A DNA stretch of 64,000 nucleotides. Source: Corallococcus caeni. GTDB lineage: Bacteria; Myxococcota; Myxococcia; Myxococcales; Myxococcaceae. The first letter of the stretch is position 1. Every line of letters begins with the position of its first letter. The position numbers and the translations under genes were made by a program. The notes below the pieces were generated by a model that was not told the DNA's origin, did no database searches, and was given only the letters and a program-made list of their open reading frames with translations. Location of the stretch: the NCBI RefSeq assembly GCF_036245865.1, contig NZ_BTTW01000004.1, positions 1 to 64,000 of the forward strand, written 5' to 3'. Below, one piece after another: positions 6,595 to 14,666 of this stretch.

Positions 6595-8193
6595 ATGCTC
6601 TTTCCGGGCCACCAATCCGCACTGCATCACCTCCATTGGCGCAGTTTTGACTCCTGGGGGCTTGCCTACCGCGAGCTCTCCGCCGACGAGTTGAACGGAG
6701 CCGCACTCGGCTGGGAGCTGGTGTGGCCACGCTCGGTCCGGGTTCATTACCTGTTGGGCGCCGATGCCCCATACGGCACTCCGACCGTGCGGGTGACCGC
6801 GCCCACCGAGGCGCGCACTCGCTGGCGGCACATCGAAAAGGACGGAACCGCGTGCTTGCTGGCGCCCGGACAGAGCTGGATGCCACTGCTGCATCCGGCC
6901 GCTATCGACGGCGTGCTTCGCGCGATCTCGCGGATCATTGAGCTCAACCTTCGTCGCAGCGGCGATCCACCCGATGCCGTTGCTGCGCGACATCGCTGGG
7001 TGGATTCGGGCGTGCACGCTTGGTCGTTGCTCAACCCCGAGCGCGGCGACTCGAATGCTGTGGCAACTCTGCTACACGGGCGATGGATCATCGCCTCAAC
7101 GCGCCACGACCTCGAAGCGTGGATGAGCCATCGTGGCATGCGCAGCGAGGAAGTCGTGGATAGCGTTGTAGTCCACGTCCAGGACTTCGCGGAAGTTCCG
7201 CGCGACGCCAGGTCTCTCGACGGTCACGCCCGGAGGGCGGTCGAGGGTGGCGGCGTCGCGGTGTATGTGGTTCCGACCGAAGCAGGACCGCTGCTGGTGG
7301 CCGTCGCGCTCGGCCCGTCTGGTGTGCTCATGCGCGTGCGTGTCGACCGCGCGGACCGGCGATGGCTGCACGAGCGGGGCGGCGGCGGTCTTCCGGCCGA
7401 AATTTCGGAAGCCCACGTCGCCATCGTAGGATGCGGGTCGCTCGGAAGCGGCGTGGCCGAGATACTGGCGCGCGCGGGTGTGGGCCGCTTGACTCTCGTC
7501 GATCCCGATTCGCTCTCGTGGGACAACGTCGCGCGCCATGCCCTTGGGGGTTCGGCGGTGGGCCGGTCGAAGGCGAGCGAGCTCGCGTCGCGACTGCGGG
7601 CGCACCTTCCGACGACCCCGCGCGTCGTCGGCCTGCCGCACCGCTGGCAAGAGGTCGCCGCCGATCGTTCGCGAGCGCTCGCAGCGAACCTCATCGTCGG
7701 CACCATGGCGGCGTGGCCAGATGACTTGGCGCTCGCGGAGTGGGCACGCGCCCGAGACATTCCGCTGGTCCTCGGCTGGTTGGAGCCAAGCGCAACAGCA
7801 GGCCATGCGATTTCGCTGCGGGGACGATGCCTCGCCTGCCACTTTACGCCGCGCGGTAGGTTCCGTCGCGCCGCCACGCAATGGCCGGACGAATCGCCAA
7901 TCCGGCTCGCGGATGGGTGCCACGAGCACTTCCTCCCATATGGCTATGCTGACGTCGTCCCAATCCAGAGCTCGATCGCGCGTCTCTCGCTTGAGGTCCT
8001 CACCGCTGAGTCGGCGGAGGCAACGCACCGGGCACTGCTGCCGTCGCTTCTCGCAGTGGAGGCGCTGGGTGCACGCGCCTCGCGCGACGCGGCCGATCTG
8101 CAGGGGCAACTCCCTACGACGGTGGTCTGGGCCGAGCATCGTCGGGGCTGGCCCGTGGATCCGGGCTGCTGGCACTGTGGGGGGATCGGGTGA
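6595..8193 (+). CDS. E2-like/E1-like (ThiF) fusion protein
   Basis: The 532-residue product seems to join two ubiquitin-pathway-type domains. Residues about 40-120 look like an E2 core: a PYGTPTVRV strand region, then HIEKDGTACLL with a candidate catalytic Cys87, WMP and a final helix (VLRAISRIIEL). Residues about 275-532 are an E1/ThiF adenylation domain: VAIVGCGSLGSG nucleotide loop (276-287), VDPD (303-306), DNVARHALG, and zinc pairs CLAC (413-416) and CWHC (526-529). The order E2 then E1 recalls Cap2 of type II CBASS, but no cyclase, effector or JAB protease is nearby. It is coupled to the upstream GPGGWG-tail protein, its likely partner. ThiF membership is firm; the E2 call is by eye. 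Confidence 0.78.
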   Translation: MLFPGHQSALHHLHWRSFDSWGLAYRELSADELNGAALGWELVWPRSVRVHYLLGADAPYGTPTVRVTAPTEARTRWRHIEKDGTACLLAPGQSWMPLLHPAAIDGVLRAISRIIELNLRRSGDPPDAVAARHRWVDSGVHAWSLLNPERGDSNAVATLLHGRWIIASTRHDLEAWMSHRGMRSEEVVDSVVVHVQDFAEVPRDARSLDGHARRAVEGGGVAVYVVPTEAGPLLVAVALGPSGVLMRVRVDRADRRWLHERGGGGLPAEISEAHVAIVGCGSLGSGVAEILARAGVGRLTLVDPDSLSWDNVARHALGGSAVGRSKASELASRLRAHLPTTPRVVGLPHRWQEVAADRSRALAANLIVGTMAAWPDDLALAEWARARDIPLVLGWLEPSATAGHAISLRGRCLACHFTPRGRFRRAATQWPDESPIRLADGCHEHFLPYGYADVVPIQSSIARLSLEVLTAESAEATHRALLPSLLAVEALGARASRDAADLQGQLPTTVVWAEHRRGWPVDPGCWHCGGIG

Positions 8194-8230
8194 ACGAAGC
8201 GTCTTCACGAGCGGTGCGCGCGGGTCCGGC

Positions 8231-8914
8231 ATGTCGTTGATCCCCGCGCGCCTGCATTACTGCTGGTTTGGTCGCAACGCCGAGCCACACCGCGAGTTGC
8301 GTGCCGGATGGCGGGCGCTGCATCCCGGCGCCGAGATTGTCCGCTGGGACGAGAGCAACGCACCCGTTGATCATCCATATCTTGCCGCCGTCCTTCAGCG
8401 AGGCCGCTACTCGAAGGCGGCGGACTTCATGCGGCTGTGGCTGATGATTCATCACGGCGGCATCTATCTGGACACCGATGTGGAGTGCTTGCGGAGCCTG
8501 GAGCCGCTGCGGACGCGCGCCTTCTTCGTCGGGTTCCAGCGAGAGCGTGGCTTCGATCCGCTCGAGTCGGTGAACTCGGCCGTGCTGGGGGCGCACCGTG
8601 GGCACTGGGCCGCCGCCGAGCTCATGCGCCGGTTGCTCGATCGCGACGATGGCGACTCGGCACCGATGGAGTCGGGCCCGCGGTTGGTCAGCGAGTTCCT
8701 TATTGAACTGGGCCTGAGATACTCCGACGAGGAAGTGCGCATCGCACCTCCTGGTCGCGATCCGATCCACGTCCTGCCTCGACGTGCGCTCTACCCATAC
8801 TCCTGGGAAGAGGCGCCCGACCGGACGCGAATCGGACCAGACACCTTCGCGGTGCACCACTGGGACGGGAGCTGGGTAGCGGCCTGGAAGGCGTCCCGTA
8901 TCCCCAGGCGCTAG
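8231..8914 (+). CDS. GT32-like glycosyltransferase (capsule/OCH1 type)
   Basis: The 227-residue product begins IPARLHYCWFGRN, the usual start of small GT32 (OCH1/Gly_transf_sug) enzymes. It contains RYSKAADFMRLWLMIHHGG and the DXD motif GIYLDTDVE, and ends with AVHHWDGSW, the conserved C-terminal His-Trp segment. The ATG at 8231 lies 37 bp after the E2-E1 gene on the same strand, so they may share a transcript. The stop overlaps the convergent sulfotransferase gene by 4 bp. It probably adds a hexose or N-acetylhexosamine in the cytoplasm; the acceptor is unknown and could be the small protein or a glycan. Confidence 0.85.
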   Translation: MSLIPARLHYCWFGRNAEPHRELRAGWRALHPGAEIVRWDESNAPVDHPYLAAVLQRGRYSKAADFMRLWLMIHHGGIYLDTDVECLRSLEPLRTRAFFVGFQRERGFDPLESVNSAVLGAHRGHWAAAELMRRLLDRDDGDSAPMESGPRLVSEFLIELGLRYSDEEVRIAPPGRDPIHVLPRRALYPYSWEEAPDRTRIGPDTFAVHHWDGSWVAAWKASRIPRR

Positions 8915-9675
8915 GACTCCCGTGGCGCGTGGACCGTGCGTCGCAGCAGTTCGGTGATCTCCGCGAAGTTGGTGATTCGTGCGCTGAGGGGGCGGACGCC
9001 CTGCTTGCGAAGCAGCGCCGGCAGCGGCACCGGAGGCACTCCGAGGAAGCTCTGGACGTCGAACAGCGCCGCGCTGAAGTCCGCGTGCAAACGCTCGTAC
9101 GACAGTTCGAGGGCTTCATGCGCCCAGAAGGCGCGCCTCGCCCATTCGCGGTAAGCGTAAATTGCATCGAGAAACGCAAGACACCGCTCCGGGTCGATGC
9201 GGATCGGCTCACTGGTGGGGATCGCCTCGTCGATCTCGACGTGCCACCGCCCACTTGCCTCGGCTTCGCTCAACGAGACGAACGTGTCCAGTGCGTTGTC
9301 GCGGGTGAGGTGAATTATGCGGACGTCGGTTCGATTGAGTAGATAGCGCCACGCACTGCGCGCCTGCGGTTCGCGTGCCTGGAGATAGAATAGCTTGAAC
9401 CCGACGGCGAGGAGATCGGGATCATCCCGCCTCCGGAAGATCCTTTCCGCCAGAAACGAGGCACCGTCCATACTGGGCTCGTACACCCCGTCTGCGGCAC
9501 CGAATCCGTTCCGGCGCTCCTCCAGTTCCTCCTGGAAGAGCTCGCCGTAGACGCGCAATCCCGGGTGCTCCCGGAGCGCGTTCAGCAGGAGCGTGGAGCC
9601 GCTGCGGGGGTGTCCGAGGATCACGAAATTCGTCTCGGGAACACCGGGCGCGCGAGGCATTGCGCTATCCGCCAT
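8911..9675 (-). CDS. PAPS-dependent sulfotransferase (Stf0/LPS-sulfotransferase-like)
   Basis: The 254-residue product has the 5'-phosphosulfate-binding loop GHPRSGSTLLLNAL at about residues 21-34. Further on, IIHLTRDNALDTFVSLSEA matches the 3'-phosphate region, and LSYERLHAD precedes a C-terminal helical part. These are features of the small sulfotransferases that sulfate glycans or lipids. The gene overlaps the end of the upstream sulfotransferase-radical SAM gene by 11 bp, so the two are translated together. No PAPS synthesis genes are visible in the window. Confidence 0.85.
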   Translation of the reverse strand: MADSAMPRAPGVPETNFVILGHPRSGSTLLLNALREHPGLRVYGELFQEELEERRNGFGAADGVYEPSMDGASFLAERIFRRRDDPDLLAVGFKLFYLQAREPQARSAWRYLLNRTDVRIIHLTRDNALDTFVSLSEAEASGRWHVEIDEAIPTSEPIRIDPERCLAFLDAIYAYREWARRAFWAHEALELSYERLHADFSAALFDVQSFLGVPPVPLPALLRKQGVRPLSARITNFAEITELLRRTVHAPRES

Positions 9676-11467
9676 GCGGCTCCTCCTGCGGCTTAAGCGG
9701 ACGGAGATCAGAGAGGTTGCTGAGGTCGACCTCGGGCTCGCGGAGGATTGGATTCTCGAGAACCCGCAGGAAGTCGTCGTGCAGTGGATGCGTCGGCTCG
9801 TGGACCGAGCGCTTCGCGCACTCAGCTTCCCCGAACGTACCCGGCCAATGGATCAGCTTCATGAATAGCACGGTCGCGCACCCGACTTCGCGCGCGAGCT
9901 CCACGAAGGACGGCATCTCGCGGAAGTTGTTCGCCTGGACGACGAAGCTGAGCTCGAGGAATCCCAGCTCTCCGCAGCGGTGAAGCTCACCAAGGAACCG
10001 GAGGTTTCGCAGCAACTTCTGGAAGTTCCCACCTCGGTTGATTGCGTACGTCTTGGGTGTGGCGGCATCGACCGAGATCGAGACGCCCGCAATCGCAGGG
10101 TGCGCGGCCCGAAACGATTCCCACATGAGCCGGTCGAGCGCGAGCCCATTGGTCATGAGTAGGATGCGGAGCCCGGGAAACTTCGAGGCGTCGAGGCTCC
10201 GCAGGAAGTCACGGTAGAGCCGGCTGGCAATCGCGTCTCCGTGGCCGGTGATGATCGCGCAGTGTGCCGTCGGCAAGAACTCCGAAAGCACGACTTTCTG
10301 GATCGCGGCGGCACGGTCGAAGGCCGAGCCTTTGAGGACGATGAAGTCGCTGCGACACGTCGCACACTTCAGATTGCAGGTCGGGTCGTACCCGAGGCTC
10401 AATGTGTGCGGCAGCTCTTCGAGCATCGTCCGTCCGTCACGCACCCATTGCCGATGCCGCTCTTGCTTCAACGCAGAGACGGGCAGAAGCGATCCCTTCA
10501 CTAGGTCGGGGCACTGCTTCTTGTCGCAGAACCGGTAGCTGCCATCGAGGATTGACTCCCGGATCTCGACCGCCATCGGCGAATTCCACTGCTGCTTCGG
10601 GCTGCCGGAGCGCACATCTCCGATGGGAGTGGGCAGCCAGTCTTCGCAACAGACGCGGAGCTTGCCTTTGGCGTCGATGCCGAGGAACTCGAACGGGCGC
10701 GGGCAGAAGCCAGGATGCGCGCTGCGCCCGGAGAGGTACGGCCGTTCAAAGTACTCCTCGTGAGGCGTGTGGCGAAACCGATCTCGAAGCTCCTCGAAGT
10801 TCGAGATCTGTCGTTCGGGCGGTACGTCCGACCTCCGGGCCAACGGTGCGCGCGGCGGAGCGCCGCCGCCCGCGCCGAGGTGATCGAGGACGCGACCCAA
10901 CGTGTCATCGAACCGATCGCGGAGCCCTTCCTCGTAACGGATCTCGAGGAATGCGCGACGGTGGAGTGCCTGGCGGACCCACGCCCGCTGGGCCACAATG
11001 CGATCAAAGAACCGGGCCAGTTCGTCCGCATTGACCTCGAAGGAAGGCAAGGCGTGCGGTGAAGTTTCGTGGGGCCTCCGAAGCCATACACCGGTGCGCC
11101 GGGCGACCTCGAACGAGACCCAGCAGGCCAACAGGTCGCGGCGGACGAGGTGGATGACCGCGATCTCTGCGTGCTCGTGGATGAAGTCCCACGTCGTCGC
11201 CGCCGGCCCCGTCCGCGCCTGCTCGTAGAAGAGTTTGAAGCCGCGCGGCTCACTCCCCTGCTGGTAGAAGCCTCGCAGGTAGCCGGCGCCGTCCTCGCCG
11301 TCACGATATACGTTCACCGCGCCGTAGGCATGGTCCACGCGGACCACTGCGTCGTCGTGCAGAAGCTCGCCGAACGCCGACACCCCAGCTTGGCGGAGAG
11401 ATTCGACGAGCAGCGTCGACCCAGAGCGGCCGCTAGCGAGGACCACAAAGTGCCGTTTTGCCAGCAT
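9665..11467 (-). CDS. Fusion of a sulfotransferase domain to a SPASM-like/radical SAM domain
   Basis: The product is about 600 residues. Residues 1-240 form a sulfotransferase: LASGRSGSTLLVESL loop near 10-24, GFKLFYEQ, and IHLVRRDLLACWVS. Residues 255-320 carry a Cys-rich segment with C255, CC at 273-274, C314 and C319, like an auxiliary-cluster SPASM region placed before the radical SAM part. CNLKCATC at 364-371 is the CX3CX2C motif for the SAM-cleaving 4Fe-4S cluster, followed by TGHGDA and VSISVDAAT. The ATG at 11467 is preferred because GAGG lies nine bases upstream. Both halves look intact. Its downstream partner is another sulfotransferase. The substrate is unknown. Confidence 0.82.
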   Translation of the reverse strand: MLAKRHFVVLASGRSGSTLLVESLRQAGVSAFGELLHDDAVVRVDHAYGAVNVYRDGEDGAGYLRGFYQQGSEPRGFKLFYEQARTGPAATTWDFIHEHAEIAVIHLVRRDLLACWVSFEVARRTGVWLRRPHETSPHALPSFEVNADELARFFDRIVAQRAWVRQALHRRAFLEIRYEEGLRDRFDDTLGRVLDHLGAGGGAPPRAPLARRSDVPPERQISNFEELRDRFRHTPHEEYFERPYLSGRSAHPGFCPRPFEFLGIDAKGKLRVCCEDWLPTPIGDVRSGSPKQQWNSPMAVEIRESILDGSYRFCDKKQCPDLVKGSLLPVSALKQERHRQWVRDGRTMLEELPHTLSLGYDPTCNLKCATCRSDFIVLKGSAFDRAAAIQKVVLSEFLPTAHCAIITGHGDAIASRLYRDFLRSLDASKFPGLRILLMTNGLALDRLMWESFRAAHPAIAGVSISVDAATPKTYAINRGGNFQKLLRNLRFLGELHRCGELGFLELSFVVQANNFREMPSFVELAREVGCATVLFMKLIHWPGTFGEAECAKRSVHEPTHPLHDDFLRVLENPILREPEVDLSNLSDLRPLKPQEEPHGG

Positions 11468-11574
11468 CGACGGCATCCTCGTCTATCAGGAACTGCGATG
11501 TCTAGGCGTACGGCGCGTCCTGGTATGGTATAGTCGCGCGGAATATACTTGGTAGACTCACCGCCTCCATCGCG

Positions 11575-12531
11575 ATGACCGACGACACTTGGATCATCAC
11601 TGCGTACTTCAATCCCTGCCGGTACGCGACGAAGAAGCTCAACTTCGACATCTTCGCGGCGCGTCTGAAGGCCAGCCAAGCGAAGCTGCTCGTCATCGAG
11701 ATGGCGCTCGATGATCGCGAGTTCGAGCTTGGGAATGATCACGACGTTATCCGGGTCCGCGGCGACGGCGTGATGTGGCAGAAAGAACGGCTGCTCAACC
11801 TCGCAAGTGCCCAACTGCCCGCCTCCTGCACGAAGGTCGCTTGGCTCGACTGCGACCTCTTGTTTGAGGATGACGAATGGCTGCGCCAGACATCCGCCGC
11901 GCTCGACTCTCACGTGGTCGTCCAGCCCTTCAGCCACTGTGTCCGTCTGCCACGAGGCCATCTGGAGTTCCGCAGTGTGGGCCAGGAAGAAGAGCAGATT
12001 ACCGAGTCCTTCGCGGCTGTCTATGCACGTGACCCTTCGCTCGCGCGCGACGTGACGTTCCGGCTGCACGGCCATACCGGCTACGCCTGGGCAGCGCGGC
12101 GCGAGTTCCTCGATGCGTGCGGCCTGTACGACGCCTGCCTGACCGGCAGCGGTGATCATTTGATGGCGCATGTGTTCGCTGGCGCACCAGATTCGCCCTG
12201 CATCACGGCGACGCTCGGCTCCGGCCGATACGCAGAGCATTTCGCACGCTGGACGGAGGACGCCCACCGCATCGTTGGCGGCAGGCTCGGCCACGTTCCT
12301 GGCTGCGTACTTCATCTGTGGCACGGGACGATCGCCGACCGCCGCTATCATCAGCGCAACCAGGAACTCAAGGCGTTCACCTTCGATCCCATGCACCACC
12401 TCCGGCGCGACGCGAATGGGCTGTGGGCATGGGGCGACGCGCCCGCTGAGTTGCGGGCCTGGGCGACGGAGCTCTTCGCGTCACGCAACGAAGACGGTCA
12501 CTGCGGCTTGGACGGCCGAGCCGCCGGATGA
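11575..12531 (+). CDS. GT-A-type glycosyltransferase-like protein, first of a tandem pair
   Basis: The 318-residue product begins with a Rossmann-type strand WIITAYFNPC and has WLDCDLLFEDDEW, a DXD-like metal site after MWQKERLLNLA. The C-terminal half holds HGHTGYAWAARREFLD, GSGDHLMAH and GCVLHLWHG, a pattern seen in GT-A enzymes that end with a conserved His-Trp-His. It resembles putative glycosyltransferases of surface-polysaccharide loci; no exact family is claimed. The next gene is a close paralogue overlapping by ATGA. The gene is divergent from the sulfotransferase-radical SAM gene, with a 107-bp space that may hold promoters. Confidence 0.65.
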   Translation: MTDDTWIITAYFNPCRYATKKLNFDIFAARLKASQAKLLVIEMALDDREFELGNDHDVIRVRGDGVMWQKERLLNLASAQLPASCTKVAWLDCDLLFEDDEWLRQTSAALDSHVVVQPFSHCVRLPRGHLEFRSVGQEEEQITESFAAVYARDPSLARDVTFRLHGHTGYAWAARREFLDACGLYDACLTGSGDHLMAHVFAGAPDSPCITATLGSGRYAEHFARWTEDAHRIVGGRLGHVPGCVLHLWHGTIADRRYHQRNQELKAFTFDPMHHLRRDANGLWAWGDAPAELRAWATELFASRNEDGHCGLDGRAAG

Positions 12532-13481
12532 CGAACGGCCAGCACATGACGAATGACATCTGCGTCATCACTTCGTACTTCAACCCGTGCCACTATCTCA
12601 CGCGGAAGCTCAACTTCGACCTGTTCGCGGCGCGGCTGAAGGCGACTGGAGCGAACCTCATCGTAATCGAGATGGCGCTCGACGGCCACGCGTTCGAACT
12701 CGGGGAAGATGACGAACCGCTCCGCGTACGAGGCAGCGGGATGCTTTGGCAGAAGGAGCGGCTGCTGAACCTCGCGATCCGCAAGCTACCGTCGTCTTGC
12801 ACGAAGGTCGTCTGGATCGACTGCGACGTGGTGTTCGAATACGAACAGTGGCTGGAGGACACCTCCGCAGCGCTTGATCGGTTCATGGTCGTCCAGCCCT
12901 ACAGCAACTGCGTTCACCTCGAGCGCAGCAGGTCTCGGCGCCAGGGTGGAGAGACGAGCATTGAGTCGTTCGCGGCCGCATTCGCTCGCGACCCGTCGCT
13001 GGCGCGCGACGCCGCCTACCAGGCGCACGGTCACACAGGCTTTGCGTGGGCGGCGCGGCGCGAACTCCTCGATGCCTACGGCCTGTATGACGCCTGCCTG
13101 ACCGGCAGCGGTGATCATTTGATGGCCCATGTCTTCGCCGGCACCTCAAGCTCTTCCTGCATCCCCGCGATGATCGGGAGTGGCCACGCCTATGCGGCGC
13201 ACTTCGCGCGGTGGGCTGCCGAGGTCGAACGGTTCGCGGGCGGCAGGCTCGGCCACGTTCCTGGCTGCGTACTTCATCTGTGGCACGGGGACCGGGCTGA
13301 CCGGCGCTATCGCGAACACAACCAGGAGTTCAAGCGCTTCGCGTTCGACCCCGATCGGCACATCCGTTGTGACGAGAACGGGTTGTGGAACTGGGCCGAC
13401 GCGCCGTCCGCGATGCGCGCCTGGGCAAGAGAGATGTTTGTCTCGCGCAATGAAGATGGCGAACGTGGTCCGGGCGCCTGA
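12528..13481 (+). CDS. GT-A-type glycosyltransferase-like protein, second of a tandem pair
   Basis: The product is about 317 residues and aligns along its whole length with the preceding gene product: CVITSYFNPC, MLWQKERLLNLA, WIDCDVVFEYEQW, GSGDHLMAH and GCVLHLWHG are shared. The ATG at 12528 overlaps the upstream stop, but the alignment with the paralogue would place the start at ATG 12546. Two stretches are almost identical at the base level (38 and 51 bp), suggesting recent duplication or gene conversion. The pair may add two similar sugars. It ends 8 bp from the convergent oxidase gene. Confidence 0.65.
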   Translation: MTNGQHMTNDICVITSYFNPCHYLTRKLNFDLFAARLKATGANLIVIEMALDGHAFELGEDDEPLRVRGSGMLWQKERLLNLAIRKLPSSCTKVVWIDCDVVFEYEQWLEDTSAALDRFMVVQPYSNCVHLERSRSRRQGGETSIESFAAAFARDPSLARDAAYQAHGHTGFAWAARRELLDAYGLYDACLTGSGDHLMAHVFAGTSSSSCIPAMIGSGHAYAAHFARWAAEVERFAGGRLGHVPGCVLHLWHGDRADRRYREHNQEFKRFAFDPDRHIRCDENGLWNWADAPSAMRAWAREMFVSRNEDGERGPGA

Positions 13482-13488
13482 GTTGCCC

Positions 13489-14586
13489 TCATCTCCACCG
13501 CAGGAGATGTGCTGCTTCGCGCCGAGCGTCCGCCGCGCTCGCGCAGCCCGCGAGCAGCATCGCGACTCGCAGCTCTTCGACAAGCAGGTTCATCGCGCCG
13601 ACGACGCCCGCCTCTCCACCCACCGCGAGCGCCCACATCACTGGCCTGCCGACGAACACGCCGTCTGCACCGGCCGCGAGCGCTTTGAACACGTCTGTGC
13701 CTCTGCGAAAGCCGCTGTCGACGAATACTGGCACGCGACCCGCGACCGCACGGACGATCTCCGGCAGGACGCTGATCGTCGACACGGTCGTGTCGAGCTG
13801 CCTCCCGCCGTGGTTAGAGACCATTATGCCGGACAGCTTCAGCTCGAGCGCGGGCGCCACGTCGAGCGGATTGATCACGCCCTTGGCGATCACTGGCAGG
13901 CGCGTGGTCTCGCACAGCCAGGCGAGATCTCGCCACGTCACGGATGGATCGATGTCGACCGCAACAGATGAGATGGGGTTGTTGGAGTTGGCGAGGTCTC
14001 TGCGCGCGAAGTTCGCCGCCGAGATACCATCCGGCAAGCGGAAGCCATTACGGAGGTTGCGGTCCCGCTTTCCGGGGACCGGACATCCAAGAGTTACCAC
14101 AATCGCCTTAAAGCCTGCACACTCTGCGCGCCGGATCAGGTCCGTAGTCAGCTCGCGATCCTTGAACAGATAGGCCTGGAGCCAGAGGTTATCATTGCCG
14201 GACTCGCGGGCAATCACCTCAAGCGAGATGCTCGACATGGAGCTGACAATCATCGGGATGTCCAGCGCTCGTGCTGCCCGTGCGGTTGCGACCTCCCCAT
14301 CGCGATGCACGAGTCGATGAAAGGCAGTCGGGCTGAACCCTACCGGGAAGCGGAACGTGTGCCCCAACACCGCCATCGCAAGTTCCAGGGCCGAGACGTC
14401 GCGCATGCACAGCGGCAGCAGCGCAACACGATCGAGGTCCCTGCGGTTCGCCCGAGTGGTGAGCTCGTCGCAGGCGGCACCATCGATGTAGTCGAACACC
14501 GCGGGCGACATCGAAAGCCGCGCCAGTGCGCGGTAGTCCTCAAGCGCGACAAGCTTGACGACGGGGCCACTCGGCTTCTGGCTCAT
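13489..14586 (-). CDS. FMN-dependent 2-hydroxy-acid oxidase/dehydrogenase (lactate/glycolate oxidase family)
   Basis: The 365-residue product is a TIM-barrel flavoenzyme of the alpha-hydroxy acid oxidase family. FDYIDGAACDE is near the N-terminus, VGFSPTAFHRLVH marks the FMN-binding strand, and VIAKGVIN precedes the catalytic VSNHGGRQLD (active-site His and Arg). VDSGFRRGTDVFKALAAGADGVFVGRP is the phosphate-binding end, shown here as two joined family blocks. These enzymes oxidise 2-hydroxy acids such as lactate, glycolate or mandelate. Here it lies divergent from the isonitrile-synthase/hydroxymalonyl-ACP operon, so a hydroxy-acid intermediate of that pathway is a plausible substrate. The start at 14586 is inferred from family length. 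Confidence 0.88.
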   Translation of the reverse strand: MSQKPSGPVVKLVALEDYRALARLSMSPAVFDYIDGAACDELTTRANRRDLDRVALLPLCMRDVSALELAMAVLGHTFRFPVGFSPTAFHRLVHRDGEVATARAARALDIPMIVSSMSSISLEVIARESGNDNLWLQAYLFKDRELTTDLIRRAECAGFKAIVVTLGCPVPGKRDRNLRNGFRLPDGISAANFARRDLANSNNPISSVAVDIDPSVTWRDLAWLCETTRLPVIAKGVINPLDVAPALELKLSGIMVSNHGGRQLDTTVSTISVLPEIVRAVAGRVPVFVDSGFRRGTDVFKALAAGADGVFVGRPVMWALAVGGEAGVVGAMNLLVEELRVAMLLAGCASAADARREAAHLLRWR

Positions 14587-14666
14587 GGGCAGAGGATACA
14601 GCATACGTGCGGCACACGCGCGTGCTACGCTGTCTTCGCCAACACTGCGGTGAGTGGAGGAGGATG

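Noticed and set aside
6298..8193. Type II CBASS operon because of the Cap2-like domain order
   Set aside because: No CD-NTase, effector or Cap3-type protease is encoded nearby; only the domain order is similar.
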